The notes: generated by a model not told the origin, from the sequence alone. Positions 1 to 8,899 are shown, counted from the first letter of the stretch. The stretch: 64,000 nucleotides of DNA from an uncultured Paracoccaceae bacterium (GCA_945952025.1 CAMFGW010000006.1:1-64000), one strand, 5' to 3'. Numbers and translations: made by a program.

Positions 1-756
1 CCCTGGCTCAGCGCCTTTCGCCAGCGCCTGCGGATCGCCCATTGGCGGGCCGAGGCGGCGCGCGTCGCCGACGCAAGCCCGGCCGAGGCGCGCCGCCTTC
101 TGACCGACGCGCGCGACCTTTCGCGCGCCGCCGCCTCTGCCGCCGCCGCCGCCCGTCAGCGCCTGATCCAGGCCGACCCCCCGCCCAAGGGCGCCGACCG
201 CCGCTGGCGCCCCGGCCCCTTCGCCCGGCGCGTCCTTGACGTGCCCCTGGTGGCGATCCCGCGCAAATGCACGCTGGATGCCGAGGTCGAGATCTTTCAC
301 GACTGCCGCGTCAGCAGCCTGATCCTGTCGCAGCCGCCGGCCACCGGCGCGACGGGCGGCGCCACCTTCGGGCTGACGCTCGAAAGCTTCGGCTTCGACG
401 GCAGCTACCTGTCGCTGGCCGTCAGCCTGCCGCCCGAAGCGCGCGAGGGGCTCGGCCCCCGCCACATCCTGACGCTCGAGCTCGACAGTGAAAGCGAGGT
501 GCCGCAGGACCTGTGGGTCACGCTGAACCTCGAACACGGCCCGAACCTCGACAAGGCGACCGAGCGTCTGGCGGCCAGCGGGCACCAGACGCGGGGGGCG
601 GCCGACTTCGACCTGTCCCGGATCGGCGGACAGGGCGGGATCGAGCCGCACCGGCTGAAATCGGTCTGGTTCGACATTTTCGCGACCGAGCGCGCCATGA
701 ACCGGCTCTGGATTCGCGACCTGGTGGTGACGCGGCGGCGGGGGGCGGCATGGTAG
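1..756 (+). CDS. DUF6478 family protein, 5' end outside the window
   Basis: The reading frame is open from the first base, so the N-terminus lies upstream; 251 residues are visible. The pattern of a tryptophan- and arginine-rich start, then IFHDC, FGFDGSYLSL, LNLEHGPN and a C-terminal WIRDLVVTRR matches my recollection of the DUF6478 family of Rhodobacteraceae, which has no established function. There is no signal peptide or membrane segment in the visible part. The stop codon overlaps the start of the next gene by 7 bases, so the two are probably translated together. Confidence 0.8.
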   Translation, partial: PWLSAFRQRLRIAHWRAEAARVADASPAEARRLLTDARDLSRAAASAAAAARQRLIQADPPPKGADRRWRPGPFARRVLDVPLVAIPRKCTLDAEVEIFHDCRVSSLILSQPPATGATGGATFGLTLESFGFDGSYLSLAVSLPPEAREGLGPRHILTLELDSESEVPQDLWVTLNLEHGPNLDKATERLAASGHQTRGAADFDLSRIGGQGGIEPHRLKSVWFDIFATERAMNRLWIRDLVVTRRRGAAW

Positions 757-1169
757 GCACGAAGGACGGCTCGCGGGTCATCGAAGCGCGCCTTCTGCCG
801 CGCGTCTGGACGGTCCTTCTGGACGGTCCCGGCCCCTATACCGTCCTGGCCGGCGGCCTGCCCTTGCCCGGCGCCACCCTGACCGAGGCGGGCGAGGGCA
901 CCTGGCACCTGTCGGTCGAGCTTCCGGAACCGCAGGCCCCCCTTGCCCTGACGCTTCTGGCCGAGGGGGCTGAAAGCCCGCTTGCGACCCAGCTCATCGG
1001 CACCGAGTCGGCCGGCCGTGTGAGGGACGCCCCCGACGTCGCGGCCGAGATCGCGGCCCTGCGCGCCGAACTGGCCGTCATGCGCGCCGCCCTGCGCGCC
1101 CTTGCACGCGGCAGCGCGGGCCGCAGCCCGGAAGTGGGCGCGCCCGAAGGCCACACTCCGGATTCGTGA
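750..1169 (+). CDS. hypothetical protein coupled to the DUF6478 gene
   Basis: The product has 139 residues. The start chosen is the ATG that overlaps the end of the DUF6478 gene; an upstream start in the same frame would overlap that gene much further. The first 90 residues look like a small beta-rich domain. They are followed by an alanine/leucine/arginine helix (about residues 92-117) that may form a short coiled coil, and a disordered tail. I do not recognise the family. The tight overlap suggests it works with, or is made in proportion to, the DUF6478 protein. Confidence 0.65.
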   Translation: MVGTKDGSRVIEARLLPRVWTVLLDGPGPYTVLAGGLPLPGATLTEAGEGTWHLSVELPEPQAPLALTLLAEGAESPLATQLIGTESAGRVRDAPDVAAEIAALRAELAVMRAALRALARGSAGRSPEVGAPEGHTPDS

Positions 1170-1179
1170 CGTAGCGTCA
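1167..1179. promoter_or_regulatory. short palindrome TGACG-TAG-CGTCA
   Basis: A perfect 5+3+5 inverted repeat begins at the stop codon of the upstream gene and lies about 90 bases before fadH. It could be an operator half-site pair or chance. The gap to fadH holds no other clear signal. Confidence 0.25.
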
Positions 1180-1270
1180 GCGATGACAGGGCGCGACTGC
1201 CCGTCCATCTTGCAATCCTCAGCTCTCTGCGAAGGAGTGGCGTTCGCCCGCCGGCGGGCCCGTCAGTATC

Positions 1271-3286
1271 ATGACCGCCTTTCCCCACCTTCTGTCGCCG
1301 ATCACGCTTGGTCCCCTGCCGCTGCCCAACCGCGTGCTGATGGGCTCGATGCACACCAACCTCGAAGAGCGCGGCGACTGGAACCGGGTGGCGGAGTTCT
1401 ACGCCGAACGCGCGCGGGGCGGTGTGGGGCTGATGGTGACGGGCGGCATGGCCCCGAACCGCGAGGGCGGGGTCTTCGACGGCGCGGCGGGCCTCTTCAC
1501 GCCGGAAGACATCGCGAACCACCGCCTCGTCACCGACCGGGTGCATGAGGAAGGCGGCCGAATCGCGATGCAGGTCCTGCATGCCGGCCGCTATGCCTAC
1601 ACAGCCGATTGCGTCGCGCCCTCGGCCATCAAATCCCCGATCTCTCCCTACACACCGCACGAGCTTGACGAAGCCGGCATCGAAAAGCAGATCGCCGACA
1701 TCGCCATCGCCGCCGCCCGCGCCCGTGAAGCGGGCTATGACGGGGTCGAGATCATGGGGTCGGAAGGCTACTTCCTGAACCAGTTCCTTGTGACCCACAC
1801 CAACCGCCGCACCGACCGCTGGGGCGGCAGCCCGGAAAACCGCATGCGCCTGCCGGTCGAGGTGATGGCCCGCGTGCGTCAGGTGGCGGGGGCGGATTTC
1901 CTGCTGATCTACCGGCTGTCGATGATCGACCTCATCCCGGACGGCCAGACCTGGGACCAGGTCGTGACGCTCGCCAAGGCGGTCGAGGCGGCGGGGGCGC
2001 ATGCCATCAACACCGGCATCGGCTGGCACGAGGCGCGGGTGCCGACCATTGCCACCTCTGTCCCGCGGGCGGCCTTCAGTTGGGTGACGCAGAAGCTGAA
2101 GGGCCAGGTGGGCCTGCCGCTCATCACCTCGAACCGCATCAACCGGCCGGAGGTCGCGGAAGAGATCCTGGCCCGTGGCGCGGCCGACATGGTCAGCATG
2201 GCGCGGCCCTTCCTGGCCGACCCGGATTTCGTGGCCAAGGCCGCCTCTGGCCGGGCGGCCCGCATCGCCCCCTGCATCGCCTGCAACCAGGCCTGCCTTG
2301 ACCATACCTTTGCCGGCAAGGTCTCGAGCTGCCTCGTCAACCCGCGCGCGGGGCACGAGACGGAACTGGTCCTGGCCCCGACCGCCACGCCAAAGCGGAT
2401 CGCGGTCGTGGGCGCGGGCGCGGCGGGGCTGTCGGCGGCGCTGACGCTCGATGCGCGCGGCCACCAGGTGACGCTTTTCGAGCGCGACGCAGGCGTCGGC
2501 GGCCAGCTTCGGTTCGCGGCGGAAGTGCCGGGCAAGGAAGAGTTCAAGGGCCTCATCGACTGGTATCGGACCGAACTTGCGGCCTCTGGCGTCACGCTTC
2601 ACCTCAACCACCGCGCGCGCGCCGCCGAACTGGCGGGCTTCGACGAGGTCATCCTTGCCACCGGCGTCCGCCCGCGCTGGCCGGAAATCGAAACAGCGCC
2701 GAATGCCCAGGTCATCAACTATGCCGACCTTCTGTCCGGTCAGGCGACGGCAGGCCGGACGGTCGCGGTGATCGGCGCGGGCGGCATCGGCTTCGACGTG
2801 GCCGAATACCTTGTCGCCGAACGTCCCTCGACCACGCTGCGCCCCGCCGACTGGCGCACCGAATGGGGGGTGGGCGACCCGACCTGCTGGCCGGGCGGGC
2901 TGATGACGCCGGAACCCGAAAGACCCGCGCGCAGCGTCACCATGATGCAGCGCAAGCCGGAAAGGCCCGGCCGCACGCTGGGCCGCACGACCGGCTGGAT
3001 CCATCGCGCCTCGCTCGCGGCCTACGGGGTCCAGATGCTGCGTGGCGTGAATTACGAACGGATCGAGCCTGCGGGCGTGCGCATTTCCTTCGGCCAAAGC
3101 CGCGAGAGCCCGCGCCTGGTGCCCGCGGACACGGTGGTGATCTGCGCGGGCCAGGAAAGCGAGCGCGGGCTTCTGGCGGAACTGGGTGACCGGCCGGTTC
3201 ATGTGATCGGCGGCGCCGATGTGGCGGCGGAACTCGACGCCAAGCGCGCCATCGACCAGGGCACGCGGCTCGGCGCCCGGCTCTGA
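1271..3286 (+). CDS. fadH: 2,4-dienoyl-CoA reductase (NADPH), FMN/FAD/4Fe-4S type
   Basis: The 671-residue product resembles E. coli FadH along its whole length. FadH reduces 2,4-dienoyl-CoA esters so that unsaturated fatty acids can enter beta-oxidation in the cytoplasm. Residues 1-330 form the old-yellow-enzyme TIM barrel that binds FMN, with the FadH-like stretches VLMGSMHT, MGSEGYFLNQF and INTGIGWHEAR. Cys335, Cys338, Cys342 and Cys354 have the spacing of the FadH 4Fe-4S ligands. The dinucleotide fold starts at AVVGAGAAGLSAA (about 378) and a second GxGGIG motif lies near 500. Length and motifs are complete. Related trimethylamine or enone reductases share the architecture, but the match here is closest to FadH. 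No other fatty-acid gene is adjacent. Confidence 0.95.
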   Translation: MTAFPHLLSPITLGPLPLPNRVLMGSMHTNLEERGDWNRVAEFYAERARGGVGLMVTGGMAPNREGGVFDGAAGLFTPEDIANHRLVTDRVHEEGGRIAMQVLHAGRYAYTADCVAPSAIKSPISPYTPHELDEAGIEKQIADIAIAAARAREAGYDGVEIMGSEGYFLNQFLVTHTNRRTDRWGGSPENRMRLPVEVMARVRQVAGADFLLIYRLSMIDLIPDGQTWDQVVTLAKAVEAAGAHAINTGIGWHEARVPTIATSVPRAAFSWVTQKLKGQVGLPLITSNRINRPEVAEEILARGAADMVSMARPFLADPDFVAKAASGRAARIAPCIACNQACLDHTFAGKVSSCLVNPRAGHETELVLAPTATPKRIAVVGAGAAGLSAALTLDARGHQVTLFERDAGVGGQLRFAAEVPGKEEFKGLIDWYRTELAASGVTLHLNHRARAAELAGFDEVILATGVRPRWPEIETAPNAQVINYADLLSGQATAGRTVAVIGAGGIGFDVAEYLVAERPSTTLRPADWRTEWGVGDPTCWPGGLMTPEPERPARSVTMMQRKPERPGRTLGRTTGWIHRASLAAYGVQMLRGVNYERIEPAGVRISFGQSRESPRLVPADTVVICAGQESERGLLAELGDRPVHVIGGADVAAELDAKRAIDQGTRLGARL

Positions 3287-3351
3287 CCGGCTGGACGGCC
3301 TGGATTGCACCCGCTAGCGTTGCGCGCGAAAATGCCCGGAAAGACCGACCC

Positions 3352-3960
3352 ATGGCCCAGGACTGGTATTACGCACAGAACAACCGCCGCGAGGGGCCGG
3401 TCGAAGAACCGCTTTTCCGCGACCTGATCGCGCGCGGCGTTGTGACGCCCGACATGCTGGTCTGGACCGACGGCATGGAAGATTGGGCGCCGCTCGCCTC
3501 TTCACCCGCCACCGGGTTCCAGAAGGCCCAGCCGCCGGCGCTGAGCCCCGGCCTGGTCGCCAGCCCGACGCCCGTCATCTTCGAAGCCCGCGCATCGGGT
3601 GGCCCCGGCCGACCGATGGGCTTCGCCGAAGCCGTCTCATCCTGCTTTTCGAACTATGCGACCTTCAAGGGCCGCGCGAGCCGGTCGGAATTCTGGTTCT
3701 TCCAGCTCTTCTACGTCCTCGTCGTCCTGGTGCTAATGTTTGCACCCGTCCTTCTGACGTCGCCCAGTGTCGGGCTGATCGGATTCCCGGTCGTCCTTTT
3801 CGGATTGGCCCTGCCCTTCCTCGCAGTCACGGTCCGACGCTTCCATGACAGCAACAAGTCAGGCTGGTGGCTTCTGCTGTATATTGTTCCTGTGGGCGGG
3901 ATCGTGATCCTGATTTTCACGCTTCTGCCGCCCACGCCCGGCCCGAACAGCTACGGCTGA
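3352..3960 (+). CDS. GYF-like domain plus DUF805 membrane protein
   Basis: The product has 202 residues. The first 50 (WYYAQNNRREGPVEEP, then WTDGMEDWAPL) fit the GYF_2 type of proline-recognition domain. After a linker of about 40 residues comes a DUF805 membrane domain: FKGRASRSEFWFF, hydrophobic segments, the RRFHDSNKSGWW signature and a final membrane helix. DUF805 proteins are inner-membrane proteins of unknown job. The fusion suggests a membrane anchor that presents a cytoplasmic peptide-binding module. It has its own short upstream gap and no coupled neighbour. Confidence 0.8.
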   Translation: MAQDWYYAQNNRREGPVEEPLFRDLIARGVVTPDMLVWTDGMEDWAPLASSPATGFQKAQPPALSPGLVASPTPVIFEARASGGPGRPMGFAEAVSSCFSNYATFKGRASRSEFWFFQLFYVLVVLVLMFAPVLLTSPSVGLIGFPVVLFGLALPFLAVTVRRFHDSNKSGWWLLLYIVPVGGIVILIFTLLPPTPGPNSYG

Positions 3961-4100
3961 GGCGCCCCGTCGGCCCGTGGGTGACGACTTGTCCACAATC
4001 GTCGTTACAAAACCCAACTCTTGACCGGGCGTGACCGCATTCTTGCCCGAATTGCACTCGATACACGGCCTTGGCGGGCAATGTCTATCTAGGGTGCACA

Positions 4101-5006
4101 ATGGACCGACTAACAGAAATGGAGGCGTTCGCCACCGTCGTTGACCAGGGGGGGTTCACCGACGCGGCGAAAAAGATGGGGATCTCGAAATCCGCCGTCT
4201 CAAAGCATGTCTCCGCACTCGAAGCGCGTCTGGGTGCGCGTCTTCTCAATCGAACGACCCGGCGCGTCTCGCCGACCGAGATCGGTCTGGCCTATTATGA
4301 CCGCGCACGCCGGGTGCTGAATGACGCCGGCGAGGCCGATGCGCTCGTGACCTCGATGCAATCTGCGCCTTCGGGCCTTCTGCGCATCTCTGTCGCGACG
4401 GATTTCGGTGTGAACCTGCTCTCGCCGATCCTCGGGGACTTCCTTCTGGAATATCCCGAGATCACGGTGAACATGGTGCTGAACAACCGCTACGTCGAAC
4501 TCATCTCTGAAGGGTTCGACATGGCGATCCGGGTGGGCGAGCTGGAGGACTCCACGCTGCGCGCCCGCAAGCTGACCGATACGGCGAAGCGCATGATCGG
4601 CTCGCCGGCCTATTTCGAGCGCTACGGCCGCCCGCAGAAGATCGACGATCTGAACGAGCACAAGCTGCTGCACTACTCGAACCAGGCCAGCGGCAACGTC
4701 TGGAAGATCACCGCGCCCTCGGGCGAAAAGCGCCAGGTCCGCACGGCGGGCTGGCTGACGGTGAACGACGGCCAGTCGCTTCTGAACGCCGCGATCTCGG
4801 GCCTCGGCATCGCTTACCTGCCGTCCTACCTTTACGCCGACGCGATGAAGCAGGGCATGGTCGAAGAGGCGATCCCCGGCCTTCCGGCCGAAACGCTCGG
4901 CATCTACGCGGTCTACCCGCCGGGCCGCTTCACCCAGCCCAAGGTCCGCGCCTTCATCGACTTTTTGGCCGAAACCTTCGCCGACAAGGGGCCGGACCTC
5001 TGGTAG
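4101..5006 (+). CDS. LysR family transcriptional regulator
   Basis: The product has 301 residues, the usual LysR length. The N-terminal winged helix-turn-helix (about residues 1-60) shows FATVVDQGGFTDAAKKMG, then KSAVSKHVSALEARLG and LLNRTTRRVSPTE. The rest is the periplasmic-binding-protein-like effector domain. The second sequence block (GLLRISVATDFG) and the lack of a cysteine-rich or unusual tail place it with the CrgA/AaeR-like group. The ATG at 4101 is preferred over an in-frame TTG 30 bases upstream because the LysR fold starts right after it. A TATCTA box only 9 bases before the ATG hints at a very short or absent leader. The target genes are unknown, as no divergent partner exists. 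Confidence 0.9.
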   Translation: MDRLTEMEAFATVVDQGGFTDAAKKMGISKSAVSKHVSALEARLGARLLNRTTRRVSPTEIGLAYYDRARRVLNDAGEADALVTSMQSAPSGLLRISVATDFGVNLLSPILGDFLLEYPEITVNMVLNNRYVELISEGFDMAIRVGELEDSTLRARKLTDTAKRMIGSPAYFERYGRPQKIDDLNEHKLLHYSNQASGNVWKITAPSGEKRQVRTAGWLTVNDGQSLLNAAISGLGIAYLPSYLYADAMKQGMVEEAIPGLPAETLGIYAVYPPGRFTQPKVRAFIDFLAETFADKGPDLW

Positions 5007-5058
5007 GACCGGCCGCTTCTGCGGTCCCCATTTTCTGTGACCCTTTGCAATCAAGACC

Positions 5059-5097
5059 CCGCCGCGCCGCACCAAGCTGCGCGGCGGTTTCGTTTTT
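5059..5097 (+). terminator. rho-independent terminator after the LysR gene
   Basis: A perfect 9-bp stem (CCGCCGCGC at 5059-5067 pairing with 5079-5087) is followed by TTTCGTTTTT. A weaker 6-bp hairpin (5006-5011 with 5022-5027) overlaps the stop codon just upstream. Confidence 0.85.
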
Positions 5098-5129
5098 GGG
5101 CGGGTGCCTGCCTATCGCCAAAGATTATT

Positions 5130-5158
5130 ATTGAACGCAACAACAAAAATAATTAGAT
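5130..5158 (+). promoter_or_regulatory. AT-rich promoter/operator region of the BetI-hydrolase fusion
   Basis: This stretch is markedly AT-rich against its surroundings. TTGAAC (5131-5136), a 16-base spacer and TTAGAT (5153-5158) form a reasonable promoter. The sequence ATTGAACG at 5130-5137 resembles half of the BetI operator known from enterobacteria, so the regulator downstream may control its own gene. The operator reading is a guess from a single half-site. Confidence 0.4.
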
Positions 5159-5185
5159 CAGACTCACACCAGACGAGGATGTGGG

Positions 5186-6733
5186 ATGCCGAAAGTCGGA
5201 ATGGAGCCGGTCCGTCGCCGCCAGATCATCGCGGCCGCCCGTGTCTGCATTCACCGCGACGGCATCGCCCAGGCCAGCGTCAACCGCATCGCGCGAGAGG
5301 CCGGGATCGCCCCGGCGCTGATCCCGCACTATTTCGACGACAAGGACGCGCTGCTTCAGGAAACCTTCCGCAGCATGTATCGCGAGTTCACCGCCGACAT
5401 CCGCCGCCGGCTGGCGTTGGCCGCGACACCGCAGGACCGGCTTCTGGCGCTGCTCGAGGCGCAGATCTCGCCCACCACGCTCACGCCCGAAGCGGTCAGC
5501 ACCTGGCTTGCGATCTATTCGACCATGCGCGCCTTCCCGATCCTTGAACGCATCGAGCACACGTTCGACCGCCGCTTCCTCAGCAACCTGCGCCACGCGC
5601 TGACCGGCATGGGCCTGCCCCCGGACGAGGCCGCCGAGATCGCCGAGGAGCTGACGATCTTCATCGACGGGCTGTGGCAGAACGCCGCGAACCCCGTCAC
5701 CTTCACGCCGGAACGGGCGCGCGCGCTGCTCTACCGCTTTCTGAACCGCCGCCTGCCCGGCCATGACCTGACCCCGCCGCCCGACGACACCGCCCGCCGC
5801 GCGGCCGAGGATGCAGCCCTCAGCCCCGAGGCGCGGCAGTTCCTGAAAGACAACCTGCCCATCGCCGCGCAGCACCTGTCAGGGGCCAACATCGCCGAGG
5901 TCCGCCAGCAGTTCGCCCAGCTTTACGGCGCCGAGGCGCGCGCCACGGCCAAGGCGCTGGGCATGAAACTGGCGCAGGTCGAGCTGGGCGGGGTCCCGGC
6001 GCTGAAGGTCGCGCCAAGGGATGTGCCGCAGGCGCCCCTGCGGGTCTTCTACCTGTTCGGCGGCGGCTATGCGACGGGCGAGCCGGAATCCGACCTGCCG
6101 ATCAGCGGCGCGCTCGCCCGGCGCCTCGACCTTGCCGTCGCCGCGCCACGCTATCGCCTGGCGCCCGAAGACCGCCACCCGGCGGCGCTTGAAGATGCTT
6201 TGGCGGCCTGGCGCGCCTTCGCCGCCGCCGCCGATGGTCCGACCTTCCTCGTCGGCGAATCCGCAGGCGGGGGACTGGCGCTGGCGCTGGCGCAGGCCGC
6301 CAAGGCCGAAGGCGCCCCCCTGCCGGCGGCCATGGCGCTTCTGTCGCCCTGGGTCGACCTTACGCAAGGGCTGCCGTCCGCCAATGACGGCTTCGACCCG
6401 ACGCTCGCCCGGCGGAACCTCTTCGACTATGCGCGGCTTTATGGTGGACCGGGCGCCGACCTGGCCCGGCCCGCGCTTTCGCCCCTGTTCGGCGATCTGT
6501 CCGGCCTGCCGCCGATGATGATCACGACCGGCAGCCGCGACATCCTGCGCGAACAGGCCCATGCGCTGGCCGGGGCGGTCACCGCAGCGGGCGGCGACGC
6601 CGACCTGCAGGACTGGCCGGGGCTCTGGCATGTCTTCGAATTCTACCGCGCCCTGCCCGAGGCCGCCGCCTCACTCGACCGGATCGCCGCCTTCCTCAGC
6701 CGCCACGACCCATCCGCAAAGGACGCCCGATGA
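5186..6733 (+). CDS. TetR/BetI-type regulator fused to an alpha/beta-hydrolase
   Basis: This single 515-residue frame carries two full domains. Residues 1-195 are a TetR regulator of the BetI kind: the helix-turn-helix SVNRIAREAGIAPALIPHYF at 31-50, then an all-helical ligand domain. Residues 215-510 are an alpha/beta-hydrolase of the hormone-sensitive-lipase group: FGGGY at 291-295, PRYRLAPE at 321-328, the nucleophile Ser359 in GESAGG, Asp452 in GSRD and His482. The family motif HGGG reads FGGG here, so the leading histidine is missing although the glycines that line the oxyanion hole remain. The stop overlaps the next start by 4 bases (ATGA). BetI normally senses choline; a fused hydrolase may sense or cleave a related ester. 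No sign of a lost stop codon between the halves can be seen, and the linker is about 20 residues. Confidence 0.85.
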   Translation: MPKVGMEPVRRRQIIAAARVCIHRDGIAQASVNRIAREAGIAPALIPHYFDDKDALLQETFRSMYREFTADIRRRLALAATPQDRLLALLEAQISPTTLTPEAVSTWLAIYSTMRAFPILERIEHTFDRRFLSNLRHALTGMGLPPDEAAEIAEELTIFIDGLWQNAANPVTFTPERARALLYRFLNRRLPGHDLTPPPDDTARRAAEDAALSPEARQFLKDNLPIAAQHLSGANIAEVRQQFAQLYGAEARATAKALGMKLAQVELGGVPALKVAPRDVPQAPLRVFYLFGGGYATGEPESDLPISGALARRLDLAVAAPRYRLAPEDRHPAALEDALAAWRAFAAAADGPTFLVGESAGGGLALALAQAAKAEGAPLPAAMALLSPWVDLTQGLPSANDGFDPTLARRNLFDYARLYGGPGADLARPALSPLFGDLSGLPPMMITTGSRDILREQAHALAGAVTAAGGDADLQDWPGLWHVFEFYRALPEAAASLDRIAAFLSRHDPSAKDAR

Positions 6734-7815
6734 AAGCCGCCCTCTTCCACGGCCCGCACCAGCCACTGACGATCGAGACCGTGTCGATCGCAAACCCCGG
6801 CCCGCGCGAGGTCCTGATCCGCACCGCCGCCGTCGGCCTCTGCCATTCGGACCTGCACTATATCGACGGGCTCTACGCCTTCGACGCGCCGGCGATCCTT
6901 GGGCACGAGGCGGCAGGTGTGGTCGAGAAGGTGGGCTCCGAGGTCACAGGCCTGAAGGCCGGCGATCACGTCATCACCTGCCTGTCGGTCTTTTGCGGCC
7001 ACTGCGCCTATTGCACGACCGGCCGGCCCTACAATTGCGACCATCAGGACGAAACCCGAAGGCCGGCCACCGCCGAACCGCGCCTCGCGCAAAGGGGCCG
7101 GCCGATCCACCAGTTTTACGAGCTGTCGGCCTTTGCCGAACAGATGCTGGTCCATGAACATGCCGTGGTGAAGATCCGCCCCGACATGCCCATGGACCGC
7201 GCGGCGCTGATCGGCTGCGCGGTGACGACGGGCGTCGGTGCCGTGACCAACACCGCGCGCGTCGAGGTCGGATCGACCGTCGCCGTCATCGGCTGCGGCG
7301 GGATCGGACTGTCGGCGATCAACGGCGCCGCCATCGCCGGGGCAGGGCGGATCATCGCCATCGACATCCAGCCCGACAAGCTGGCGCTCGCCCGCGACTT
7401 CGGCGCGACCGACGTGATCGACGCCAGCCGGACCGACCCGGTCGAGGCGGTGCGCGACCTGACCGGCGGCGGCGTCGCCTATTCGTTCGAGGCGCTGGGC
7501 ATGAAGAAGACCGCCGAACAGGCCTTCGCCATGCTCGCCCCGTCAGGCGTCGCCACCGTCATCGGCATGGTGCCCGAAGGCCAGCGGCTGGAGATCGACC
7601 CCGTTGCGCTGCTGTACGACCGGCGGCTGCAAGGCTCGAACATGGGCTCGAACCGCTTTCGCGTCGACATGCCGCGCTATGTCGATTTCTACCTTTCCGG
7701 GCGGCTGCACCTTGACCGGATGATCGCCGCCCGAATCCCGCTCGACCAGATCAACGAAGGCTTCGACAGGCTGCGGCAGGGCCGTTTCGCCCGCTCGGTC
7801 ATCACCTTCGACTGA
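6730..7815 (+). CDS. zinc-dependent alcohol dehydrogenase (MDR family)
   Basis: The 361-residue enzyme probably oxidises an alcohol with NAD(P). Catalytic zinc ligands are Cys38 and the His59-Glu60 pair; structural zinc ligands are Cys89, Cys92, Cys95 and Cys103. The cofactor fold shows VIGCGGIGLSA. The general layout resembles class III (S-hydroxymethylglutathione) and aryl-alcohol dehydrogenases, but the substrate cannot be read from the sequence. It is translationally coupled to the BetI-hydrolase fusion, which suggests that the hydrolase releases an alcohol that this enzyme oxidises, or that the regulator controls it. Confidence 0.9.
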   Translation: MKAALFHGPHQPLTIETVSIANPGPREVLIRTAAVGLCHSDLHYIDGLYAFDAPAILGHEAAGVVEKVGSEVTGLKAGDHVITCLSVFCGHCAYCTTGRPYNCDHQDETRRPATAEPRLAQRGRPIHQFYELSAFAEQMLVHEHAVVKIRPDMPMDRAALIGCAVTTGVGAVTNTARVEVGSTVAVIGCGGIGLSAINGAAIAGAGRIIAIDIQPDKLALARDFGATDVIDASRTDPVEAVRDLTGGGVAYSFEALGMKKTAEQAFAMLAPSGVATVIGMVPEGQRLEIDPVALLYDRRLQGSNMGSNRFRVDMPRYVDFYLSGRLHLDRMIAARIPLDQINEGFDRLRQGRFARSVITFD

Positions 7816-7906
7816 CGCCCCGGAAGAAGGGCGACCAAGCCACGACCATATCCCTGCCGACCCGAAAGACCCAAAGCCACCTCCAAAAAACCAACAGGAA
7901 ACCCCA

Positions 7907-8839
7907 ATGAAGCATCTCATCCCCCTTGCCCTCGCCTCTGCCCTTGCCGCCACCTCTGCCCATGCCGACGGCGAAAGCTGCAAGGCCGTGCGCCTGGCCG
8001 ACCTGGGCTGGACCGACATCCGCCTGACCGATGCCACCGCCGAAACCATCCTGACCGCGCTGGGCTACGAGCCGACCGAGACGATGCTGGGCCTGGACGT
8101 GGCCTATGTCTCGCTGCGCGAAAAGAACATGGACGCCTTCCTCGGCAACTGGCGGCCCGTCCAGAACGAGAACTACAAGGAGTTCTTCGACAAGGGCTGG
8201 GTCGTGGACCTGGGCGAGAACCTGACGGGCGCCAAGTACACGCTGGCCGTGCCGAAATATGTCGCCGATCAGGGTATCACCAGCTTCGACGAACTGGCCA
8301 AGCACCGCGACATGTTCGGCGGCAAGATCTACGGGATCGAGGTCGGATCGAACCAGACCCTGCTCGAGATGATCACCGCCAAGCGCCATGGTTTCGACGA
8401 CAGTTGGCAGGTGGTGGAATCAAGCGAGGCCGGGATGCTCGCGCAGCTTGACCGGGCGGTGAAGAAGAAGGAGCCCATCGTCTTCCTGGGCTGGGAACCG
8501 CATCCGATGAACATCAACTATGAAATGACCTACCTGACGGGCGGCGATGTGGAGTTTGGCCCCGACTACGGCAGCTCGACCGTCCACACGCTGGCCCGCC
8601 CCGGCTACCGCGAGGATTGCCCGAACGTGGCGAAGTTCCTGTCGCAGCTCGTGTTCAACATCGACTACGAAAACCAGGGCATGCGCATGATCATGACCGA
8701 TGGCGCCGAGCCGCAGGACGCCGCCAAGGCGATGATGGCGAAGTCGCCCGAGCTCTTGGACAAATGGCTGGCGGGCGTCACGACGCTTGACGGCAAGGAC
8801 GGCCTGCCGGTGGTGAAGGCGGCGCTGGGGATGAACTGA
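7907..8839 (+). CDS. choX: choline/quaternary-amine ABC transporter substrate-binding protein
   Basis: The 310-residue protein has a cleavable signal peptide ending near Ala20 (AHA-D) and should be periplasmic. It resembles rhizobial ChoX, with aromatic-cage type segments DLGWTDI, GNWRPVQNEN and FLGWEPHPMN that enclose the trimethylammonium group. The permease and ATPase genes (choW, choV) normally found with it are absent from this window, so it either uses a transporter encoded elsewhere or delivers ligand in another way. The gap of about 90 bases after the dehydrogenase gene holds no strong terminator, so co-transcription is possible. Confidence 0.85.
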   Translation: MKHLIPLALASALAATSAHADGESCKAVRLADLGWTDIRLTDATAETILTALGYEPTETMLGLDVAYVSLREKNMDAFLGNWRPVQNENYKEFFDKGWVVDLGENLTGAKYTLAVPKYVADQGITSFDELAKHRDMFGGKIYGIEVGSNQTLLEMITAKRHGFDDSWQVVESSEAGMLAQLDRAVKKKEPIVFLGWEPHPMNINYEMTYLTGGDVEFGPDYGSSTVHTLARPGYREDCPNVAKFLSQLVFNIDYENQGMRMIMTDGAEPQDAAKAMMAKSPELLDKWLAGVTTLDGKDGLPVVKAALGMN

Positions 8840-8899
8840 GGCCTTCGGGCCGACGGGCACGGGGCCCTGCGCGAAGCGGGGCCCCCCAGTCTACTCCGC

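Noticed and set aside
836-3310. 824-codon minus-strand frame over fadH and its upstream gene
   Set aside because: fadH is certain, and the antisense frame has the composition of a shadow.
6730-8839. A complete choline-to-betaine operon
   Set aside because: No choline dehydrogenase, betaine aldehyde dehydrogenase, choW or choV is present; only the regulator-like domain and choX fit.
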